A stretch of DNA of 64,000 nucleotides from Chryseobacterium elymi (GTDB lineage: Bacteria > Bacteroidota > Bacteroidia > Flavobacteriales > Weeksellaceae): contig NZ_QNUH01000003.1 in assembly GCF_003385495.1 (NCBI RefSeq), forward strand, positions 1-64,000. Direction: 5' to 3'. The first letter of the stretch is position 1. Each line of letters starts with the position of its first letter. The translations under genes were made by a program, and so were the position numbers. A model generated the notes under the pieces. That model ran no database searches. It was not told the origin of the DNA and saw only the letters and a program-made list of their open reading frames with translations. Positions 51,654 to 60,809 of the stretch are shown here, one piece after another.

Positions 51654-53303
51654 TTGAGGACAGATCATCCAGAAGCTGTAGAAAAAAATCAAAAAAAATC
51701 ATTGTTTTGCCAAAGTACTTTGGTTCAAAACATCAAATTTCTGTTCATCATTTTGTGTTCAGTTTTTATGAAAGGACAGTCGGGACCCGATTTCAGTATT
51801 TTAGCGGACAAGGCTTTTCAGAGATTATACCAGAATCCTGATGAGTGTATCAGCTATTCCCAGAGCCTGCTCATTAGCGACCAGAATCCGGAGCACAGGA
51901 TAGTACTGCAGAATATCATTTCTCAGGCTTATGCCATGAAAGGAGATTACGTACAGTCCGTTAATATTTACAGCCAGAAGGAAGATTCACAGGAAAAAGA
52001 AAAACTGTCTTATTTCCTTCAGGCCGCTGGTGACTATAATCTTGCAGACCAGTACCAGAACCTGGATCTTTACAACCAATCGCAACAGATTATTTCCAGG
52101 CTTTTAGCTGACCCTAAATTATTAAAAGGTGACAATCCGAGGATGAATGGCATTACAGCTAAACTCTATCAACTTCAGGCTATTAACTTCGGTATCAACA
52201 GAAATTATGAGAATGCCCAGGAAAACCTCAGCAAAAGTGACCATTATCTCAGCTTTAATAATCAGGAAAATCAGATCTTAAAAACAGAGAACAGGATTTT
52301 CAGAGCCTCTTTTTTAATGAAAGAAAACAAACTGGAAGAAGCTAAATCCATTCTGGACAATACACTTGCAATGACTGAAAAAAATAAAGATTACCACTTT
52401 CTTCAGGCATTTGCTTATGAAAACCTGTCACGATATTATTTTTTAAAAGAAGATTATCTCACTGCTATCGAAATCCTTGAAAAAGGATTTTCAAAAATAG
52501 AAGACATTCCTTATAACAACTTAAAAGTAAAGATCTATGAATCTTTGTCCAAAAACTATCTTGTTCTTGGGAATGATGAAAAATACCATCAGTACAACAA
52601 ACTCTATACAGAACTTCGAACTAAAATAGATTCAAACACCAAAGAAGGCATACGCTATATTGTAAAGCTGGTAGAAACCAATCAGAATAATAATCTTGAA
52701 TTTCAAAATCAAAAACAGCTGAAAAAGATAAGTGGGATTTCCGCAGGATTTCTGCTCATTATTATCAGTCTTCTGGCCTGTTTTCTGGTTCTGAAAAGCA
52801 ATCATAAAGACCTTAAAAAACAGTCTGAATTTTTTGAAAAACAGAAAAAGCTGGAACTGGCCTCTCAGAAAGAAGTTCAGGATATTTCAAAACAGATATC
52901 TGCCACTAAGGCCACCGAAAAAGATCTGAATAAAATCTCTAAGGAAAAGGAAGATGAAATCCTACAGAAACTGGAAGAATGGGAAAAGCAGGAACGTTAT
53001 TTAGACAAAAACATGACGCTTTCTGTACTCTCTTCACAAATGGGCGTAAACACAAAATATCTTTCTGAAGTGATCAATAACAGTAAAGGAAAAAACTTCA
53101 ACAGCTATATTAACGAATTAAGGATCAATTATATCGCCCGTCTGCTGAAAACGAATCCTGTTTATCTTAATTATAAAGTCAGCTATCTGGCAGAGTATTC
53201 GGGATTTTCCTCGCACAGCGCCTTTACAACGGTCTTTAAGTCCATAACCGGAATGTCCCCGAACGTTTATATCCAGGAAATCAGTAAAAGCAGAACATTA
53301 TGA
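51654..53303 (+). CDS. TPR sensor with C-terminal AraC DNA-binding domain
   Basis: A protein of about 549 residues, one membrane helix (about 357-380: GISAGFLLIIISLLACFLVL) between an N-terminal TPR region and a cytoplasmic coiled segment with an AraC-type helix-turn-helix at the C-terminus (LSVLSSQMGVNTKYLSEVINN; VSYLAEYSGFSSHSAFTTVFK). The TPRs lie outside the membrane and probably sense an envelope protein or peptide. The start is unsure: the frame opens at TTG 51654; a TTG at 51720 (ahead of a signal-like NIKFLFIILCSVFMKGQ) would suit better. It overlaps the following gene by 4 bases (ATGA). Confidence 0.82.
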   Translation: MRTDHPEAVEKNQKKSLFCQSTLVQNIKFLFIILCSVFMKGQSGPDFSILADKAFQRLYQNPDECISYSQSLLISDQNPEHRIVLQNIISQAYAMKGDYVQSVNIYSQKEDSQEKEKLSYFLQAAGDYNLADQYQNLDLYNQSQQIISRLLADPKLLKGDNPRMNGITAKLYQLQAINFGINRNYENAQENLSKSDHYLSFNNQENQILKTENRIFRASFLMKENKLEEAKSILDNTLAMTEKNKDYHFLQAFAYENLSRYYFLKEDYLTAIEILEKGFSKIEDIPYNNLKVKIYESLSKNYLVLGNDEKYHQYNKLYTELRTKIDSNTKEGIRYIVKLVETNQNNNLEFQNQKQLKKISGISAGFLLIIISLLACFLVLKSNHKDLKKQSEFFEKQKKLELASQKEVQDISKQISATKATEKDLNKISKEKEDEILQKLEEWEKQERYLDKNMTLSVLSSQMGVNTKYLSEVINNSKGKNFNSYINELRINYIARLLKTNPVYLNYKVSYLAEYSGFSSHSAFTTVFKSITGMSPNVYIQEISKSRTL

Positions 53304-54430
53304 AACATGTATTAAAAATCATTATGGTAATTTTTCTGTGTTTTCATATGGTAGTTTCCGGCCAGAAAATCACTTTTGATTCTCTGATGAGAAAGGCCCG
53401 CATTGAGATCTATGATAATCCGGACAATACCATCAGGATTGGAAAAGACCTTCTTGGAAAAGAGCATGATGTCCATAAGCAGATTAGCATTTACCAGCTT
53501 TTGTCTACCGCTAATATTGCCAAAAGGGATTTCGACCAGTCTTTACTGTATCTTTTAAAGGCTAAAGAAGCCGCACAGAAAACGAATGATGTAAAGGTCC
53601 GCACCAGCGTTCTGATATCGGCTGCCATACAGTATCAACAGATGGAACTTTTCAGCAAAAGCCTTGAGACCCTTAATGAAGCAGACCAATTTCTGACTAA
53701 AATTCCGGATAATCTTCCTGAAAAATATATTGAAACGGCAAGAAGCTATGCTATCCGCGGAATGATCTATAAAAGCCAGTCGAATCCTGAAATTGCCCTG
53801 GAAAAGTTTCTGATCTCCATTCAAAATTTTGAAAAGATAAAACATACTCAGACCACTTATTCTAATATGAGTGTGGTCTATTACAATATCGCGTATTGTT
53901 ATCTTAATCTGGCCCAGCATGAAAAAGCTCATCAGGCATTTATCCGGTCTGCAGAATATGCACAAAAAAACAAAGCCAAAAGTCTGGAAGCATTTGCTTT
54001 AAAAGGAATGGCAGAAATGTATAAACAGAAGAAAGAGCATGAAACAGCTCTTCAATTATTGATTAAAGCTGAAGATCTCAGTAAAAATACCGGTGATCTT
54101 ATCCTCAATGAAGGCATATACAAAGAAATGTCTGAAAATTACCTTGCCCTGGGAAAGCCAGATCTTTATCAGAATTACAGTAAAAAATATTTTGAAATGC
54201 GTTTTCAGCGGGAACAGAATGAGCTTAGCTCCATTAACCATTCAATTGATGACCATAATCTGAAAACTCTTAAAAAAAGCAGTGAAATGAAGATTTATTA
54301 TCACTATGTCACGATAGTTATTACAGTTCTAAGTATTCTTATCATTGCCTTGTTGCTTTTTTTAATTTTCAGGGTAAGGAAACAGAATCTAAAATACAGA
54401 AAAGAGATTCAGAGACTGATAAGATCATAG
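53300..54430 (+). CDS. TPR membrane protein, paralogue lacking the DNA-binding domain
   Basis: A 376-residue protein with a signal peptide (ending VVSGQK), TPR-type helices (LLKAKEAAQKTND, YLNLAQHEKAHQAFIRSAEYAQ, ALQLLIKAEDLSKNTGD), and one membrane helix (about 334-360), after which it stops within 16 residues. Its layout follows the upstream TPR-AraC protein up to the membrane helix but has no helix-turn-helix. It starts inside that gene's stop (ATGA), so the two are translated together. It may modulate the full-length partner by pairing through the TPRs. Confidence 0.78.
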   Translation: MKHVLKIIMVIFLCFHMVVSGQKITFDSLMRKARIEIYDNPDNTIRIGKDLLGKEHDVHKQISIYQLLSTANIAKRDFDQSLLYLLKAKEAAQKTNDVKVRTSVLISAAIQYQQMELFSKSLETLNEADQFLTKIPDNLPEKYIETARSYAIRGMIYKSQSNPEIALEKFLISIQNFEKIKHTQTTYSNMSVVYYNIAYCYLNLAQHEKAHQAFIRSAEYAQKNKAKSLEAFALKGMAEMYKQKKEHETALQLLIKAEDLSKNTGDLILNEGIYKEMSENYLALGKPDLYQNYSKKYFEMRFQREQNELSSINHSIDDHNLKTLKKSSEMKIYYHYVTIVITVLSILIIALLLFLIFRVRKQNLKYRKEIQRLIRS

Positions 54431-54452
54431 ATGATCAGCTATGAATGATAAT

Positions 54453-54485
54453 AAAAAAAAGCATCCTTTTCAGAATGCTTTTTTG
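54453..54485. terminator. bidirectional terminator
   Basis: The stem AAAAAGCAT / ATGCTTTTT, with A and T runs on both sides, lies between the convergent TPR gene and pafA. Confidence 0.65.
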
Positions 54486-54490
54486 TGATT

Positions 54491-56137
54491 TTATCTTCCA
54501 ATAACTTCTGTAATCGGGTTTCCTATATTTCCACTCGGGAACTGAATTTTCAGTAATGATGAAACGGTAGGTGCAATATCCGTCATATTATAAGGCTTAT
54601 TACTTTCTCCTTTCTGGATTCCCCATCCCATAAAGATCAATGGTATGTGTGCATCATAAGAATTCCATACACTGTGGGTAGTTCCTGTTTTAGAATATGG
54701 AGGAAGCATGGAATCGTGAGAAATCAGCTGAATATCTCCGCTTCTCTGTCTGTTGATCCCATTGATGATTCTCTGTTTAATAGGCTCCGGAATAGTAGCT
54801 TCCTGAACTTCATCTACAGATACCGCGTACAAAACGGTAGGATCTTTCTGTAGTTCTTTGATCGTGAAGTCTCTCAGGTCATCCAGTTCAATTTTATTAT
54901 CCTGCATCAGCTTTCTGTCAAAATAGATCTGATAATTGTCTATCGCATTGATCAGCTTGTCAACTCCGAATTTATCCTTCAGCTTCTGATTGATATCTTT
55001 TTCCATTCCTTCTCCAAAGAATCCTGTAGTAATTTTATGTTCTTTCAGGAATCCTACAGAATGAGCTCCACCGTGGTCAGCAGAAAGAAAAACAGTATAC
55101 TCCCCTTTTCCTACCTTTGAATCCAGATAACTGAAAAACTGAGCCAGATCCTGATCCAGCCTTAAATAAACATCTTCCACTTCAATAGAATTCGGGCCAA
55201 ACTTATGACCTGCATAATCTGTAGAAGCCAGGTTGATCGCTAAAAAGTCGGTAATCTGATCACTTCCTAACTTTTCACCTTCTACAGAGGCTTCTGCCAA
55301 TTTCAGTGTGAGTGTGTTTCCGAAAGGTGTATAGCGGATATTATCTTTTTTTGCCTGGTAATCCTGTGCTAAATTGCTGTAAGGGAAAACAGGAGCTTTT
55401 GCACTTCCCAGCAGACCTTCCCAAGAAGAATTGTCAGGAGAACTTTCCGTGTACTGATTAATCGGAAGCAAAGTATTCCAACCATTTGCCACTAATTTCT
55501 CAGGCAGGTTCTGCGAATTGAAAGATTTAACCCATTGAGGCAAATCGTTCATATACCATGTACTTGTAATAAAGTTTCCGGTACTGTCATCAAACCAGAA
55601 AGCTCCGTTCGGAGTATGGCCAGCAGGAAGGATGGATGCACGGTCTTTTAATGAAACCCCGATCACTTTTCCCTGGAAATTGGTAGCCAGTCTTAATTCG
55701 TCTGTTACCGTGGTAGACCAAAGATTTTTTGGAGAATGACTTCCTACTTTTGTATTGGTTGTTCCTACAGGCTGAACATTTTCATCCGTTGTACAGTACA
55801 CATTTTTTCCGGTTTCTTTATCCGTCCAGTCATTTCCGGCAATACCATGGATCGCAGGTACAGAACCCGTATAGATGCTGGTATGTCCCAAAGCCGTAAC
55901 AGTAGGTACGTAGTTGATATGAACGTTATTTAAAGAATATCCGGTATTCAGGAGTCTTTTGAAACCATCGTTTCCGTATTTACTGTAAAAACGGTACAAA
56001 TAATCCCACCTCATCTGGTCTACCACTAATCCTACGACTAATTTGGGTCTTTCTAACTGAGAATTTTTGTTCTTCTGAGCATTGATTGTAATTACGGACA
56101 ATAAAGCCGCTGCCGCAATTGAAATTTTCCTAAGCAT
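54491..56137 (-). CDS. pafA: alkaline phosphatase PafA-type, exported
   Basis: A 548-residue secreted phosphatase of the type I phosphodiesterase / alkaline-phosphatase superfamily. The signal peptide ends TINAQ. Predicted metal and catalytic residues: Asp40 in GLVVDQMRWDYL, nucleophile Thr81 in PTVTALGHTSIYTGS, DYAGHKFGPNS and LSADHGGAHSVGF further on, and the late TGTTHSVWNSYD. This layout matches the calcium-type PafA of Elizabethkingia/Flavobacterium, which takes phosphate from monoesters without being blocked by free phosphate. Single minus-strand gene. Confidence 0.9.
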   Translation of the reverse strand: MLRKISIAAAALLSVITINAQKNKNSQLERPKLVVGLVVDQMRWDYLYRFYSKYGNDGFKRLLNTGYSLNNVHINYVPTVTALGHTSIYTGSVPAIHGIAGNDWTDKETGKNVYCTTDENVQPVGTTNTKVGSHSPKNLWSTTVTDELRLATNFQGKVIGVSLKDRASILPAGHTPNGAFWFDDSTGNFITSTWYMNDLPQWVKSFNSQNLPEKLVANGWNTLLPINQYTESSPDNSSWEGLLGSAKAPVFPYSNLAQDYQAKKDNIRYTPFGNTLTLKLAEASVEGEKLGSDQITDFLAINLASTDYAGHKFGPNSIEVEDVYLRLDQDLAQFFSYLDSKVGKGEYTVFLSADHGGAHSVGFLKEHKITTGFFGEGMEKDINQKLKDKFGVDKLINAIDNYQIYFDRKLMQDNKIELDDLRDFTIKELQKDPTVLYAVSVDEVQEATIPEPIKQRIINGINRQRSGDIQLISHDSMLPPYSKTGTTHSVWNSYDAHIPLIFMGWGIQKGESNKPYNMTDIAPTVSSLLKIQFPSGNIGNPITEVIGR

Positions 56138-56201
56138 CTAGTAAATTTTTGTTGACCACAAATTTACGGGTTTTGAAAGTTTTGGAGTGTGAAATTTTCT
56201 T

Positions 56202-56209
56202 TAAATTTG
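56202..56209 (+). promoter_or_regulatory. -7 element TAAATTTG
   Basis: Matches TAnnTTTG 32 bases before the ATG at 56241. The nearest TTG upstream is at 17 bases, shorter than usual. Confidence 0.4.
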
Positions 56210-56240
56210 AGAACCGTCTATTAAACCAATAAGTGCAGAA

Positions 56241-57020
56241 ATGATTTTAGGAGTATATTGGTATTTTAAATTCCCAGAAAATGTATATAGCTTTCAGTTT
56301 TTCAAATTTCTCAAAGGATTTGGAGAGCATGCTGACAATCCGGCTGAACTGGAAGCCAGGGTTTCAATAGATCATTCCGAAAACCTCATTAACAAACTGG
56401 AAAAATTGCATTCCCGTTTTAAAAGGATGTATTTAGATATCAAAATCAATGAGAACCAATTATTGATATCAACAGGTGATTATACCCTTTTTGATGAGCA
56501 TTTCCAGTTCATTTCAGAAGTAGAACAAATGCTGGTTCATCACAATGCAGTTATGGTTGATCTGCCTTTTGAAGTAAAATCAAGCATAATGTTCAGTCCG
56601 GAAAAGAAAAATTCTGAGACTATAGAGCATAAGTTTATGCAAATAACAGGTTCCGATTTCAAGAAAAACAATGCTGAAAACCGTTCTGTGCGGATTGACT
56701 GCAATCTGCCGGCAGCAAGCAAAAAAGATCTGATCAATGATCTTATCCGAATATGTAATGAAGAAAATATTCAGGTGTTTTATTATTATGATTGCGATTT
56801 TAAACAACATTCCAATCTGATGCTTTTTTTCTCCAACGGAAGACAGTTGGAAAATGCAGTTCAAAATGTCAACCTCAACGCTTTCGGAAACAAGGTCCGC
56901 CACTTGGATCAGAAATATCAGCTTCACTTCGGGCATTTTGGAGGAATGGAATATTATCCGCGAAATGGTCCTTTTGTGGAACTGATCACTGACGAAGAAT
57001 ATATTTTAAATAAAAAATAA
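56241..57020 (+). CDS. protein of unknown function
   Basis: A 259-residue soluble protein; I recognise no family. It begins MILGVYWYFKFPENVYSFQFFKF and alternates strands and helices (FKRMYLDIKINENQLLIST, SSIMFSPEKKNSETIEHKFM), ending GHFGGMEYYPRNGPFVELITDE. It is followed in 9 bases by a VOC protein and then a GNAT, apparently one transcript of small-molecule enzymes. Confidence 0.65.
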   Translation: MILGVYWYFKFPENVYSFQFFKFLKGFGEHADNPAELEARVSIDHSENLINKLEKLHSRFKRMYLDIKINENQLLISTGDYTLFDEHFQFISEVEQMLVHHNAVMVDLPFEVKSSIMFSPEKKNSETIEHKFMQITGSDFKKNNAENRSVRIDCNLPAASKKDLINDLIRICNEENIQVFYYYDCDFKQHSNLMLFFSNGRQLENAVQNVNLNAFGNKVRHLDQKYQLHFGHFGGMEYYPRNGPFVELITDEEYILNKK

Positions 57021-57029
57021 ACTATTATT

Positions 57030-57422
57030 ATGATCAAGTTCAAATACGTCATTTTATATGTTGAAGATGTGGAAAAATCAATGGATTTTTATCACCAGAC
57101 ATTTGATATGGCGATTAAATTTATCACTCCTGAAAAAGATTACGGAGAACTTCTTACCGGAGAAACCAGCCTTTCTTTTGCATCCTTAAATCTGGCCAGC
57201 TCGAATATAAAGCAGGGATTTTTGTCTTCCAAATCTGAAGAGAAACCTTTTGGAATTGAGCTGGGATTCGCAACAGATGATGTTGAAAAACTTGTAGATA
57301 AAGCGGTTAAAAACGGAGCGGTTCTTTATGAAGATATTGCAGTAAAACCTTGGGGACAAAAGGTAGCCTATATCAAAGATCCTGATCATTATTTAGTAGA
57401 AATCTGTACAGAAATTCAATAA
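57030..57422 (+). CDS. VOC-family (glyoxalase/bleomycin-resistance fold) protein
   Basis: A 130-residue protein with the paired beta-alpha-beta-beta-beta units of the VOC family: FKYVILYVEDVEKSMDFYHQ at the start and GIELGFATDDVEKLVDKAVKNG then KPWGQKVAYIKDPDHYLVEIC in the second half. The acidic/His positions needed for a metal are present (Glu in the last strand). Activity could be a dioxygenase, glyoxalase or drug binding; it cannot be told here. Second in the 56241-57980 run. Confidence 0.87.
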   Translation: MIKFKYVILYVEDVEKSMDFYHQTFDMAIKFITPEKDYGELLTGETSLSFASLNLASSNIKQGFLSSKSEEKPFGIELGFATDDVEKLVDKAVKNGAVLYEDIAVKPWGQKVAYIKDPDHYLVEICTEIQ

Positions 57423-57446
57423 AACTCAATCGCATTCCGCTATTCC

Positions 57447-57980
57447 ATGGAAATAAAAAAATTAGAAAAACTGACTGAAAACCCTACCCTACACTGGGGA
57501 CTTAACGGATACACTACAGATAAAATCCTGTCCATTTCTTTTATTGAATATGGCGGTTCTTTTGAATTTGTATTAAAAGAAAAACCTATGCCCTACTCTA
57601 AGATTTGGGCAACCCATCCGGATGAGCTTGATGAAATTAATGAAATCATTGAAAAAGAACATTCTTTCGGAGCTTTTGAAGATAATGAATTGATAGGCTG
57701 GATCATCTGTGAGCACCGGACATGGAACAACAGCTTTTACATTGAGAATATTCTGATCAATGAAGAATTCAGAAGAAATGGAACCGGGGCACAGCTGATC
57801 AAAAATGCTGTCCGGAAAGCCAGACATTTAAACTGCAGAATCATTGAGCTTGAAACACAGAATACCAATTATCCGGCTATACAATTTTACAAGAGGATGG
57901 GATTTGGCATTACGGGAATCAATACAAGACTCTATGAAAATCCGGAGGAAACTGCTGTATTTATGACTTTAGATCTATAA
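57447..57980 (+). CDS. GNAT-family N-acetyltransferase
   Basis: A 177-residue acetyltransferase. The acetyl-CoA loop is EEFRRNGTGAQLIKNAVRKAR after IENILIN. The later FYKRMGFGITGINTRLYE is a typical GNAT end. An N-terminal extension of about 45 residues precedes the fold. Substrate unknown. Last of the three-gene run. Confidence 0.87.
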   Translation: MEIKKLEKLTENPTLHWGLNGYTTDKILSISFIEYGGSFEFVLKEKPMPYSKIWATHPDELDEINEIIEKEHSFGAFEDNELIGWIICEHRTWNNSFYIENILINEEFRRNGTGAQLIKNAVRKARHLNCRIIELETQNTNYPAIQFYKRMGFGITGINTRLYENPEETAVFMTLDL

Positions 57981-58053
57981 GATGAATCATTTTTACACTA
58001 TTTATTAATTCACATAATCGACAGAGGCTATAAAACTTATTGAGAAAATAATT

Positions 58054-58084
58054 TTGTACCAAATAGTACAATTACATACCTTTG
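58054..58084 (+). promoter_or_regulatory. tetR promoter with overlapping operator 1
   Basis: TTG (58054-58056), 20 bases, then TACCTTTG (58077-58084), a consensus promoter. The inverted repeat TTGTACCAAATAGTACAA (58054-58071; 6-base arms, 6-base spacer) covers the -33 TTG. A repressor bound there would block its own promoter. Confidence 0.75.
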
Positions 58085-58103
58085 TCTTGGAAAATAAATC
58101 CCA

Positions 58104-58688
58104 ATGGCAGGACGACCTAAAATATTTGACGAACAGGAAGCTGTTGCAAAAGCAACTGAAGTTTTCAGAGACAAAGGCTATGATACAGCTTCAGCTGATG
58201 AGTTACTCTGCGCTATGGGTATTGGGAAAGGCAGTTTTTATCTTGCCTTCAAAGGTGGAAAGCGGGAACTCTATATTCGCTCTATCACTCAGTTTTCAGA
58301 GCATTTGTATAAAAAACTTTCAGCCAGCATTTCAGGATCTGAGGATAAAATACAATTCATCAGACAGTTTTTCCTGAATCTTGCTGACGCTTCTGATTGC
58401 GATAAAGAACGTGGCTGCTATTTAGGAAATGCCTTGGTTCAGCTTTCTGAGAAGGATCATGAAATAAAAAAAATCACAGTCCAATTGCTGAAAAAATTAC
58501 AGGCTCTGTTTGCAGAAGCCATCAAAAGTGCACAGGCAGACGGACAGATTACCAACACTGAAGATCCGGAACTGATCGGTTGGTACCTAAGTAATTTATG
58601 GAACGGGATCCATGTTACGAGAAGAATGGAAGGCTCACCGGAAATTCTTAAAAGCATTATTGAAATGAATCTTAAAATACTAAATTAA
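58104..58688 (+). CDS. TetR/AcrR-family transcriptional repressor
   Basis: A 194-residue regulator. The N-terminal helix-turn-helix is KATEVFRDKGYDTASADELLCAMGIGKGSFYLAFKGGK, and a ligand-binding helical domain follows. Near-identical inverted repeats lie before this gene (58054-58071) and before the dehydrogenase that follows (58705-58722), so it probably represses both. The inducer is likely the substrate of the dehydrogenase. Confidence 0.9.
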   Translation: MAGRPKIFDEQEAVAKATEVFRDKGYDTASADELLCAMGIGKGSFYLAFKGGKRELYIRSITQFSEHLYKKLSASISGSEDKIQFIRQFFLNLADASDCDKERGCYLGNALVQLSEKDHEIKKITVQLLKKLQALFAEAIKSAQADGQITNTEDPELIGWYLSNLWNGIHVTRRMEGSPEILKSIIEMNLKILN

Positions 58689-58704
58689 AATTTTTTATTC
58701 AATT

Positions 58705-58722
58705 ATGTACCATTTAGTACAA
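58705..58722 (+). promoter_or_regulatory. operator 2, upstream of SDR gene
   Basis: ATGTACCATTTAGTACAA keeps the GTAC-N6-GTAC core of operator 1 with the spacer changed. It lies 35 bases before the dehydrogenase start. Confidence 0.7.
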
Positions 58723-58757
58723 TTTAAAATACCTATTAATTTAATACCAAAAATGTT

Positions 58758-59495
58758 ATGAACATTACCAACAACACGATTTTAATTACTGGCGGTGGCT
58801 CAGGAATCGGATTAGAAATTGCAAAAGCATTGAACACAACAAACAAGATTATTATTGCAGGAAGAAATAAAGAAAAGCTTGATGCAGCAGCAAAAGGTCT
58901 TGAAAATGTCTTTACTATTCAGGCAGATATTACCAATGAACAAGATATAAACCATCTGATCGAGGAAATTAAAGTGAATTTCGGCGGACTGAACATCCTG
59001 ATCAACAATGCCGGACATGCCTATGCCTATACCATTTCTGATACATCAGACACATATAGCAAGGCAGTTGCTGAATTTGAAACCAATTATTTTGCCCCCA
59101 TCCGTCTGACTGAAAAGTTACTGCCATTATTAAAACAGCAGGAAAACGCTGCAGTTGTAAATGTTTCTTCTATTGTAGCATTTGCTCCGGGTTCCCACGT
59201 TCCTACTTATTCCGATTCTAAAGCAGCACTCCATTCTTACACTAAAATATTAAGGCATGAGCTGGCAAAAGACACTTCTGTTAAAGTTTTTGAATTGATG
59301 CCGCCTCTTGTCAATACTGATTTTTCAGCAGAAATTGGGGGCAGAGAAAATGGCATCCCTGCTTCAGAGGTTGCAGACAGTTTTGTAAATGCTCTCACTA
59401 ATGATACTTACGAAATCCATGTAGGATATACCGAAGTTCTCTATAACAACTTTTTTGCAGATTCCGAAGGAGCTTTTAGCATGATGAACGCGTAA
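58758..59495 (+). CDS. short-chain dehydrogenase/reductase
   Basis: A 245-residue classical SDR. The NAD(P) loop is ITGGGSGIGLEIAKAL; NNAGHAYAY is the fold motif; the catalytic set is Ser in VNVSSIVAF and Tyr-Lys in PTYSDSKAALHSY. An acidic residue beyond the loop is absent (AGRNKEK), which favours NADP. It is closest in feel to DltE/YdfG-like members. Controlled with the TetR gene through matching operators. Substrate unknown. Confidence 0.92.
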   Translation: MNITNNTILITGGGSGIGLEIAKALNTTNKIIIAGRNKEKLDAAAKGLENVFTIQADITNEQDINHLIEEIKVNFGGLNILINNAGHAYAYTISDTSDTYSKAVAEFETNYFAPIRLTEKLLPLLKQQENAAVVNVSSIVAFAPGSHVPTYSDSKAALHSYTKILRHELAKDTSVKVFELMPPLVNTDFSAEIGGRENGIPASEVADSFVNALTNDTYEIHVGYTEVLYNNFFADSEGAFSMMNA

Positions 59496-59517
59496 TTTTT
59501 AACGTACCGGTTATTCA

Positions 59518-59554
59518 CTGCGGGAAAAGGTTCTTTCTTTCCCCGCAGTTTTTG
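59518..59554 (+). terminator. rho-independent terminator of SDR gene
   Basis: The stem CTGCGGGAAA / TTTCCCCGCAG, with one bulge, then five T, 23 bases after the dehydrogenase stop. Confidence 0.75.
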
Positions 59555-59755
59555 TTACTATCCATTCTACATCTGTTCTTACGGGGATTCAGAAAATCCT
59601 TTAGCTGAATATTTTCATTCAGTTGAATATTTACTAATATATAAACCCATTCCTATGATGCGTTTTATTCTTGACAAGCTTTTATAGAAACTCATAATAT
59701 CAATTCTTAATTTAGCATAAAGTAATAAATCTGATTCTTCAACTGTTACTCTTAT

Positions 59756-60676
59756 ATGAAAACCATTTATTTACTTCTGTTTATATTTTTCTCTGTAACT
59801 TTTATTTCAGCACAGAAAAGTAGTTTCGAAAGCTTTTTTGAAACCTCAGATCATATCAGGATCAAATACAAAATTTCAGGAAAAGGAGAAGCCTGCATCT
59901 ACGTGCCGGGTGGTCCGGGACAGGGATACCCTTCATTTGAATGCTTAGGAGGAAATGCTCTGGAGAAAAATATGCAGATGATTTATATGGACCAGCGTGG
60001 ATCCGGTGAGTCGGGAAAATCGGAAAATTATCATCTGGATGCGATGGTTCAGGATATTGAAGAGCTGAGACAGCATCTGAAGATTGATAAAGTTTTTCTG
60101 CTCGCTCATTCCTTTGGAGGAATTATCGCTGTGAATTATGCTAAAAAATATCCTGAATATACAAAAGGGCTTATTCTGTCCAATATTACTCTTCATTTCC
60201 TGAATAACGAATCCGTGAAAGAACAGATCGAATATGGAAACAGTCTTCTCAGTCAACCCAATAAAGCTGTTTCTGAAGATAGTCTCTCTGCAGAACTTTC
60301 GAAATTAAGTGTGGCATTACGAAAAAAAAGAATCGGATATAAATTTCTCACCGAGGATATCGAAACTATTAAGCAGATGGACAAGATAGATTCCATTCAT
60401 CCCAGAATCATAGATTTCGGTATGGCCGTGATCTCGAAACCTAAAGAATTCCCTGAATACTATACTGATTATGCACCAATCACGAAAGATATTTATGTGC
60501 CGGTTTTAGTTATCACCGGAAAAAAGGATAAAGCCGTAGGAACACAACATTATAAAACATTTCAGTTCCCTAATCAGAAAGTTATTTCTATTGACGGAGG
60601 ACATCTTTTGTATTATGAGAAAAACGAGAAGTTCGTGAATGCAGTTTGGCGTTTTATACACAAATATAAAAAGTAA
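59756..60676 (+). CDS. exported alpha/beta hydrolase, proline-iminopeptidase-like
   Basis: A 306-residue alpha/beta-fold enzyme with a signal peptide (ending FISAQK). The nucleophile elbow is AHSFGG (near residue 120). The oxyanion stretch [10 protein letters not shown], then MDQRGSGES, resembles proline iminopeptidases. The acid is in [10 protein letters not shown] and the catalytic His in [11 protein letters not shown]. It could release N-terminal proline or cleave an ester in the periplasm. Single gene. Confidence 0.85.
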   Translation: MKTIYLLLFIFFSVTFISAQKSSFESFFETSDHIRIKYKISGKGEACIYVPGGPGQGYPSFECLGGNALEKNMQMIYMDQRGSGESGKSENYHLDAMVQDIEELRQHLKIDKVFLLAHSFGGIIAVNYAKKYPEYTKGLILSNITLHFLNNESVKEQIEYGNSLLSQPNKAVSEDSLSAELSKLSVALRKKRIGYKFLTEDIETIKQMDKIDSIHPRIIDFGMAVISKPKEFPEYYTDYAPITKDIYVPVLVITGKKDKAVGTQHYKTFQFPNQKVISIDGGHLLYYEKNEKFVNAVWRFIHKYKK

Positions 60677-60809
60677 CTCATTTTTCATATTCAAACATCA
60701 TTATCCAAATTACAAACCGCTATAAAAACACAGCCCAATTGGCATCCTATTTTATTTAGGACAACAATAAAAATTTCATTAATTTCGGGTCTTTAAAATT
60801 TAAGCTAAA

